DNA of 64,000 bases from Agrypnia vestita (Eukaryota; Arthropoda; Insecta; Trichoptera; Phryganeidae): assembly GCA_016648135.1 (NCBI GenBank), contig JADDOH010000522.1:1-64000 (forward strand), written 5' to 3'. Positions 57,490 to 64,000 of the stretch are shown one piece after another (position 1 is the stretch's first letter; each line of letters begins with the position of its first letter). The notes below the pieces were generated by a model. The model was not told where the DNA came from. It did not search any database and worked only from the letters and a program-made list of their open reading frames with translations. The position numbers and the translations under genes were made by a program.

Positions 57490-57950
57490 ATATTATATCA
57501 AAGTGTTATTTTATACCTCACAGCTTCTCAAATGATGTAAGAGATGAGATATAAGATAACATTTTCCGTGATACTCTTGAGATGTCTGAGCAAAAGGTGG
57601 TATTTTCTACCATCAAATAGCTTTCGCGGAAATATTATTAAAGCCGAATGGTCGCGTTTCATTACATGAATATATTGTTTGATCTTTACGCACAAGGCTC
57701 AGTGACCTTTTGCAAATGTTAGCACGTTACGGAAGCACGAAACAAGCTAGGGGTTGATTTTAATATTGAAATGTCGTGACCTTTGGCGGTGAGTCTGTAC
57801 CTTCCTCACATTTCACATCGCTTTATACCTTTACTCAAAATTACACCCTCCGCCATATGTATCTACATTAGTGCCCTATCTACATTCTATAGATATAAAT
57901 ATTGTATATAACTTGGTGATAGAATTCGGAGAAATTACGCACGGTTGGAA
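57490..57950. other. intergenic DNA, nothing recognised
   Basis: No feature seen. Confidence 0.4.
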
Positions 57951-57962
57951 TCCGTCGTAATA

Positions 57963-58265
57963 TGTCAAAGACGACAATACTGGTATGCTCTAGAATGCCC
58001 TACAATAATCTGGAATCATCTACAAACGTCTGGTATAGTCTGGAAGCATCGGAAGTATTCTGGTAAATACTAGAAATGTATAGAATAATCTAGGAAGTTC
58101 GAAAAACCATCGTGTTTTGTATAATAAGAGGAACCGGTGCTGCGGCGGATCACATTTTATTTTGAAGTTTAACCGACGCAACTTACCAGCGACAAAACAT
58201 TGGAGCGAAATATTGAGCGATTGTTGAAGTATGCAACATCTTCCATATTCCAAGGGTCTAAGATG
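57963..58265 (+). mobile_element. LTR 5' part (family L)
   Basis: It starts TGTCAAAGACGAC and contains clustered TCTGGAA/CTAGAA words like the other copies. It runs through TTTTGTATAATAAGAGG and is truncated before the LTR 3' end. Confidence 0.5.
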
Positions 58266-58357
58266 TATTATTTAATATATTTTTCTCCTTGTTTATTCGT
58301 TGTATATAACTGAACCACTAAGCAGTTCGACTATATGCGTTCTTTAATAATATTTAA

Positions 58358-58545
58358 AATCACCAGTAGTACAATATGTGTACTAAGTATAACAATGCTT
58401 AATACTACCAGTCGTACTGGATGTGTACTGTAACAATACTTTAATTCTTCAGTAGTATCAGATGTGTACTATCGTAATGCTCAAAATCACTACTAGTACC
58501 AGATATGTAGGTATCAGGATGCTAAAAATCACCAGTTGTAGACCT
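58358..58545. repeat. degenerate tandem repeat, about 45-bp units
   Basis: Four units around AGTAGTACAATATGTGTACT, AGTCGTACTGGATGTGTACT, AGTAGTATCAGATGTGTACT and TAGTACCAGATATGTAGGTA, each followed by 'AATGCT.AAAATCAC'-like spacers. Confidence 0.8.
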
Positions 58546-58559
58546 TTTTCCTTTTAAGA

Positions 58560-58830
58560 AAGACAATCGAATTAGTATATGCAAGCCGTGCGTACGAATT
58601 CACATTGTTTCGCTGTGTTGGTGTTTACGGGTATAAACTCCAACACAACGAAACAATGAGCCTCGTATGTATGGTAAAATTGTTTTTTAAATTTGTAAAA
58701 GAATCTCACCTACCTGAATATTTTCTTATTGAAGCCGTATTATATTCGCGCTATCTTTACGTCTGCGAGTTTTATGTAGTTGGCAAGGAAAGTTTTCGTA
58801 CTATAGCGTGTTTCTTCGAAAGATCTAACT
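58560..58830 (+). repeat. dispersed repeat F with a 19-bp hairpin
   Basis: 58603-58621 and 58640-58658 form an inverted repeat (CATTGTTTCGCTGTGTTGG, one mismatch). The right part matches 5391-5490 and the left part the reverse of 51471-51502. The 77-codon frame through it has no domain. Confidence 0.65.
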
Positions 58831-58839
58831 TTTGGTGAG

Positions 58840-59845
58840 AACTTCGCGCACATCACATACAGAAACGACATTGTTACAAATTCTATACTTACTGACTGAT
58901 AATGTTTTGTGTATATTCTAACTGTCAATTTGCTTTGACAATCATCTGCTGTTAAAACGGCGTTGTTTCATTCAATTTATATTTTTATTTGAATTATTGA
59001 ATCCATTAATTACAACTAATGGTATAAATATAATCTGTTTCTGTTGATATGAATTTGCAAAGAAAGTTTGTTAAATATAAGTTTTTGAACTTTTTATATG
59101 CAATATAAATACGACGAATCATACAATTTTCTCGGTAACGGTATGACCCATTTTATGCCTACTCTATGTCACTGAGTAAAATAACGCTAAAAACTGCTGT
59201 ATCTTTTGAATGACTTAATTTTTACTGCATTCAGTTTTGATATCCGAACGTCGTTATGTGCAGTTGATTAGTCATTATAAGCAATAAATTCATTCAATGC
59301 ACCATTCGCTTTATTCCCTGCGGTTACCCTTCATTCCATATTCTCTCAATATTGTCAAATATTTCCGTCCACTCAAAACTAATCATATAAAATAATCACG
59401 GTAGTTACGTAGATAAATAAAGAGTCAATATATCCTCTAAAAATATTAGAGTCTTGCATTCAACGTCCAAACTTTTTGGGCAACACGCGCCCTTAATTTA
59501 TAACCTTTTATATAAAAACAAGCAAAATAATGATAAACACACATTTCCGTTTGGAGACAATCTAAAGGAAGTTAGCGTTTTGCTCTTCGTGCTGCCGCCC
59601 CCTTCCTCCCACTCCTCTACCCTGCGGTGTCATTTATCAAGGGGTAAAACATTAGGGGTGGATAAATTAAAAGAGATAAAGAAAACACTTGCATAAGGAT
59701 GACATTTCGTGCTCAGACAACACAGTGGTTCCTATTTGTTTTCAGACAAATACCAGTGTACGTACGTGCATGTACATACACATGCAATTAATTCTAGATT
59801 TTTAGGGTAAGCATACTCAAAAGGACGTACTCAAAACTTCCATAT
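58840..59845. other. intergenic DNA, nothing recognised
   Basis: Mostly AT-rich. A C/T-rich patch lies near 59590-59630. Confidence 0.4.
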
Positions 59846-59849
59846 ATAT

Positions 59850-60667
59850 TGTCATGGGTTTGCGGCAGTGGAATCTAAATGTAACATTAAAAATATTTAA
59901 TACGTGAAGTCACTCAACGCAAACTTTAGCTGGAATAATATTCTGTAATTTGAACTTCCTACTCTAGAATATTCCACTTCATATCGGTTCACTTCATATG
60001 TTCACTTTATATCGGTTGCTTCTTTAGCGGGTTATGTGTGATGATGATGTGTGTTCTGTGATAAAAGAATACGTCCACCCGCAAGACACAGATTCTTGTT
60101 TGGCACGTGACGCATAAGTCATTTTAGTGAAGTGTGGGTGTGTGACAATCTAACGCAGGATGGCTGGATGATGGCGTTTTTTACTTGGTGCGAGCGGCTA
60201 TAAGTTACAGCGTGCCTCGAATTTTTGGGCATCTTGCCAGAAAAGAAGAAAGCCTGAAGAAGCTTGTGGTGGGCCACGTCGAGGGTCGAAAAGAAAGAGG
60301 AAGACTCCCTACTCGTTGGACCGAACAAATAGAAAAATCTACAGGCACTTCTCTGGTGACAGCGCTAAGATATGCAAGATGCTGGAAAAGATGGAGGAGA
60401 ATAGTCAAAAGGGCGGGAGATCACGAAGATCGCTGTCCTCAGTCCTGTGGAACCGACTTGGATGGATGGATGTTTCGCTTATCAGTTGCCGGTCAAATTC
60501 GACTCTCTCGATTACTATAAAAAAGGGTATGTTTTTTTCTCGAATGTTCTGGTATAATCTCGTGTCTTCTATCGATTTCTAGTTGTTTCCATATTATTCC
60601 GTATCCATGTGCAGCCGCGCAATTACACGCTTATGTGTAGCTCTTCTCGATAAAGGATCTCGTGACA
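59850..60667 (-). mobile_element. solo LTR (family L) split by an RTE-like fragment
   Basis: The left edge TGTCATGGGTTTGCGGCAGT and right edge TCTCGTGACA match the family ends. The interior from about 60110 to 60480 is foreign LINE sequence. The LTR is therefore the older insertion. Confidence 0.5.
60186..60470 (+). pseudogene. RTE-like LINE C-terminal fragment
   Basis: The frame reads RVPRIFGHLARKEESLKKLV, then VEGRKERGRLPTRWTEQIEK and ALRYARCWKRWRRIVKRA. This is the usual C-terminal GKR..GR.PTRW.DQI pattern of lepidopteran RTE-like elements. The 20438 fragment (AFEMWCW) is the segment that normally lies just upstream in such proteins. Confidence 0.75.
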
Positions 60668-60674
60668 ATATTCA

Positions 60675-61335
60675 AATGTAACATGTAGAATTATATTTGA
60701 GATATTATTAGTATTCGCGGTGACGGATATGTATACACCAGAAAACTCTTGGTTGATTTTCGGCCGCATAATCATTTATATCGCTGAATGTGGACTATAT
60801 ATGTATTTGCCGAGTTGGTTGATGTATGGCATTGATAGATAGGTGATCTCCTAATGCGATAGTGTGTAAGGTAAGATTCCTTCCCAACCGGGAGAATCTT
60901 CCCATGTTCAATGTGTGGTGTGGCGTGTGTAGTGTGAGAATACATGTATGTGAGAAGTGTTAGTAATACAAGCATGTAAATTAAGTAATACTCACAGTTT
61001 GGTACTGATTTATTGAGTATAGATACAGGTGAAATGGTTAACACGAATATTTTTTGTAAACAGTACAACGATCGCCGATGGAATGCTGACTTGTAGGTAC
61101 AAGGCGCGGAAGCAACACAGATACGCCATAGATGGTCAACCTATCGAATTGTGGTGTTGGTAACTGCTTGTTGATACCGCAGAGACGTTCGCCAGATGGC
61201 GCCAGCAGCCCGCTGACCTCCGTACATTTATAAAATATTTCAATGTTCAAAACCTGTAATACTTAAATTATAATTTTAATTTTTTACAGATATATATAGT
61301 ATTCGTCGAGGTTGCAGAACTTTCATTGATTGAAT
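60675..61335. other. intergenic DNA
   Basis: A GC-richer patch at 61060-61225 carries frames on both strands without domains. Nothing assigned. Confidence 0.4.
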
Positions 61336-61344
61336 GTAATATTT

Positions 61345-61580
61345 TTCCGGCACGATTCTTTCTTCGCTCCACTCCAGGGTCATCATGCCAGAGGTACAGT
61401 GACGTCACAACATGGCCGCGGGGCATGACTTTTTAATCAGGCCACACAATGGAGTCCATAGGGGTGAACGCTCGGGGTACCTACCCTTAAATCCGGGCGG
61501 AGGCGGTGGGCTGACTTTACCGAGCGGAATAAGTTGTCTGGTCTAGCGGCGGAGAATATACGAGTAAAGTCTGCTAGATG
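61345..61580. promoter_or_regulatory. GC-rich block with a palindromic CRE word
   Basis: TGACGTCA at 61400-61407 lies in a CpG-containing block with GGGCGGAGGCGGTGGGC. There is no TATA box and no coding frame. It is a regulatory candidate only. Confidence 0.3.
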
Positions 61581-61959
61581 ACATCTAGTCATATTGCATT
61601 TGTATGTCGATTAGCTAGAATTTAATTTTTTTTATACAATTTTTTAAACCTTATCTTGAAGTGGTTCTTTATTTTTAAAAAAAAAACAATAAAGTCATTT
61701 TCATTCAAGAAAGAAAAAAATGAATTTATTATGTTTATAGCGTTAACTTTGTGGTTGGACATGACCTATTATTAACTGAAAAAAAACTAACAAACTTTTT
61801 ATAAATCATATTGGTTGTATATTCGTCAGGAGAGACGCACAATAACTGTTCCATAAATGAAGTATGTAAATAATTCAAATGAGGGGTGGAGTTTGACAGG
61901 AAGACTTTGAAATGGGGAACACATAAAATAATTGGTTTTTTGTTCAATTTAATTGGTTA

Positions 61960-62240
61960 TTAATTACATTACATTTATTGTTGAGGAAATTTTTGATTTC
62001 TCATATTTCCAAATTATCCACCTTTCCATACGCAAGTTCTCTTTATTTATTTGTAGAATTTTAACATCATTTTCTTTTTTAAACATGTGGTCTGTCTCTA
62101 AAAGCTGGTTTGAGAAGTCTGAGAAATTATTATTAGTAAGGTATCTTATTCTAATATTAAAATGCCATTTCACATATAAAAAATGCAGAACTGAAAGTAT
62201 TGCAATTAATTTAATGTGTATCGGAATGATTTAGTTCGTT
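61960..62240 (-). pseudogene. Penelope-like GIY-YIG fragment, decayed
   Basis: The minus strand reads WHFNIRIRYLTNNNFSDFSN and QLLETDHMFKKENDVKILQI. This aligns with RNFNVRVKEHL...GFSEFANHLLENDHRFNKN at 14074-14406. The Y-I-G part is eroded. Confidence 0.6.
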
Positions 62241-62375
62241 GACTTAATCTTTAAAGTATATTAAAAATTTACCTTATTTATTATTGGTATATATCGCGAG
62301 ACAAATGCATTTTCGTCATATTTTTGGGTACTTTTTTGGAATAATTTTAATAAAATTTAATATTTTCATACCTGT

Positions 62376-62628
62376 GGTGTAAAAGCAAAGGCAGCAACAT
62401 CCAAAAAATTAAAAAAATGTTTTGAATGCATTCACCAAGGATTACTTATTTAAAATGTACTGAATTCTAGATTTTATGTATCTATTATCCATCCCTTCCA
62501 AAATCATGTTATCTATAGATTTAAAGGCTATATTTCTTGTAAAATCTCGAATTCAGTACGTTATAAATTAATAATTCTCGATGACTGCATTTTTTTTTTT
62601 TTGATATAACTGCCTTTGCTTTTGTACC
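62376..62628 (-). mobile_element. palindromic MITE family B, copy 2
   Basis: The ends GGTGTAAAAGCAAAGGCAGC and GCCTTTGCTTTTGTACC are inverted. The interior mirrors itself around about 62500 (GTACTGAATTCTAGATTTTA against TAAAATCTCGAATTCAGTAC). Inverted relative to 21682-21950. Confidence 0.75.
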
Positions 62629-62634
62629 GGATAT

Positions 62635-63525
62635 TGTTCGTTATTATTATTCTACACCATTGTTCATTATTCATATTTATTAAAGTGGAATGAATATATA
62701 TAATATATGAAAATATGTTACTAGTGTCAGATAGAAGTGTTAAACGACCCCTGCATAGACTATGTTTTTCTGGTTTGACGCATCCCATCCCCTATACATT
62801 TTATTTTGTTTTGGTCTTTGAAGATCGCTGAATTTTTTTAATTTTAGATGATGTTATTTAGTTTTCTGAAAAATAATTTCTGAAAATATTTCTACGTTCG
62901 GAAATGTTTGCATATTTCTAATGCACATTAATTTATGCTGGTTCTTGATAGATTTTGCAAGAGAAGCCTCTGAAGAGCATTGTTTATTAATTAACGTAAT
63001 AATTAAACAAAGTAAATTTTTATTAATCATATTAATAATATCACCACAAAATTATTTTGCTCTTTTCGAATAATTAAACATTCACAATTATTTCTATTCG
63101 AATCCCATTACCGGCTGAAATATTTTTTTGTTAATTTGATTTTTCTATATGTCTTTTTCTAATTGATTCATAAAAAATTGTTTAAAAATGCACAGAACCT
63201 TGTTCTTCAATTGCAACCTTGTGAGGTTTAATGTGTTTTAATGTTTTAATAACGTGTTTTCTTGAATATATTATAATAATTAAACAATTGTTAATATTCT
63301 ATTCACTTTCATTTAAGATTTGTAATTTTTCAGAAACATATAGTTCCGTGATAGTAAGGGGCCTGTTTTATGCTGGCTTCAACCCAGCTTCAATATTCGA
63401 CGAGCATGCATGAAAGTATGAATTAATGAATGAAATGATATTCAGAGCGTAAGTGTGACTCTTTGCCTACCCCACGATAAATGGTTATCGTGTCAATTGG
63501 TTAAATTTAAATTTTTCTTGTTCTT
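62635..63525. other. AT-rich intergenic DNA
   Basis: Nothing recognised. Confidence 0.45.
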
Positions 63526-63529
63526 ACTC

Positions 63530-63846
63530 CCTCGTGGCGTCTGCTTGCTTGCCGTCAACAAAAACTTTGGATCGATTTTTGACCCTTTTCCCGTGATCTA
63601 ATCGAGCTGAAACTTGGCAAGCAGACTCGTGGCGACGATCAAGAAAATCTATCAAATTTTCGTTAAAAAAAATTAATAATTATAGTATAATTTCGGATTT
63701 TTAGAAATTTTTTTGGTTTTTTCAAATTGGAACATTAGAAAAGTTTGATTAGCAACGGCGCGGCGGCCCGATAACGTCGCGGAATATTTTCTAAATTTAA
63801 ATTACTCCGTCGGTATAATAGGTACATCACTACGAATTTCGAAAAT
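63530..63846 (+). repeat. dispersed repeat E, copy 2
   Basis: Full-length match in inverted orientation to 17853-18169, beginning CTCGTGGCGTCTGCTTGCTT and ending GTACATCACTACGAATTTCG. Confidence 0.8.
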
Positions 63847-64000
63847 TTACAAAACAATTGGTTCACAGATGACAGCGAAATTGGGTTTTTTGGGAAAAAA
63901 TAAAAAAATAATTAATTTTTTTTAGATTTCTGCTTAGTTTTGAAGAATTCTACATTACTCAAATCTGATTCTGACTAAATCATTTGACGCTGGAAATTCA
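63847..64000. other. right edge, nothing recognised
   Basis: AT-rich sequence to the end of the window. Confidence 0.4.

Noticed and set aside
30574..58265. Pairing neighbouring same-strand LTRs into full-length retrotransposons
   Set aside because: The DNA between candidate pairs (for example 45460-47478 and 57487-57962) has no gag, protease, RT or integrase signature.
1..64000. CRISPR arrays, operons, phage or plasmid features
   Set aside because: Base composition, introns and element types are those of an insect nuclear genome; tandem repeats here lack spacer-repeat architecture.

Overview
This is an AT-rich, repeat-rich insect nuclear window, most likely from Lepidoptera. The evidence is one spliced gene with GT-AG introns, a mariner transposon, Penelope-like, RTE-like and other non-LTR fragments, tRNA-derived SINEs, solo LTRs, and the dense 'GTACCTAC'-type words and 'CTAGCTGTGCCCGCG' repeat heads common in moth and butterfly genomes. 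The order-level call rests on base composition and repeat style, so it is an inference.

Region 1 (about 0.5-10.3 kb) is the only confidently recognised host gene. It is a COG1 orthologue (conserved oligomeric Golgi complex subunit 1) on the minus strand. Ten exons could be placed by reading frame, splice sites and resemblance to the COG1 family. They give about 592 codons from the start ATG, and the C-terminal exons lie left of the window. Its largest intron (3.7 kb) carries Penelope-like remnants and an almost complete but frameshifted 1,307-bp mariner with perfect 27-bp inner terminal inverted repeats. Its third exon ends in a 22-bp tandem repeat that copies the splice donor four times.

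Region 2 (10.3-24 kb) holds a tRNA-Ile-like locus, a MITE with long inverted ends, an 18-bp minisatellite rich in CAGGT, a TATA-containing GC-richer block at 13.1-13.4 kb, a Penelope-like GIY-YIG fragment followed by a large inverted repeat with hammerhead-ribozyme-like cores, LINE 3' ends, a solo LTR, and a CpG-rich block with a TATA box at 21.24 kb.

Region 3 (24-64 kb) is a gene desert built from mobile-element debris. It contains a family of solo LTRs (about ten copies, both strands, no gag-pol found), MITE families, a tRNA-derived SINE family, RTE-like and other non-LTR RT fragments, and several tandem repeats. Scattered GC-richer unique blocks look more like regulatory or untranslated DNA than coding sequence. 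One of them (54.4 kb) contains a plausible first coding exon with a consensus donor.

No rRNA, CRISPR, bacterial operon or virus was found. No wholly new multi-gene system is supported. The most interesting signals are the duplicated splice donor in COG1, the hammerhead-like motifs tied to Penelope-like repeats, the solo-LTR family and the palindromic MITEs. All repeat relationships were found by eye, so boundaries are approximate unless terminal repeats fix them.
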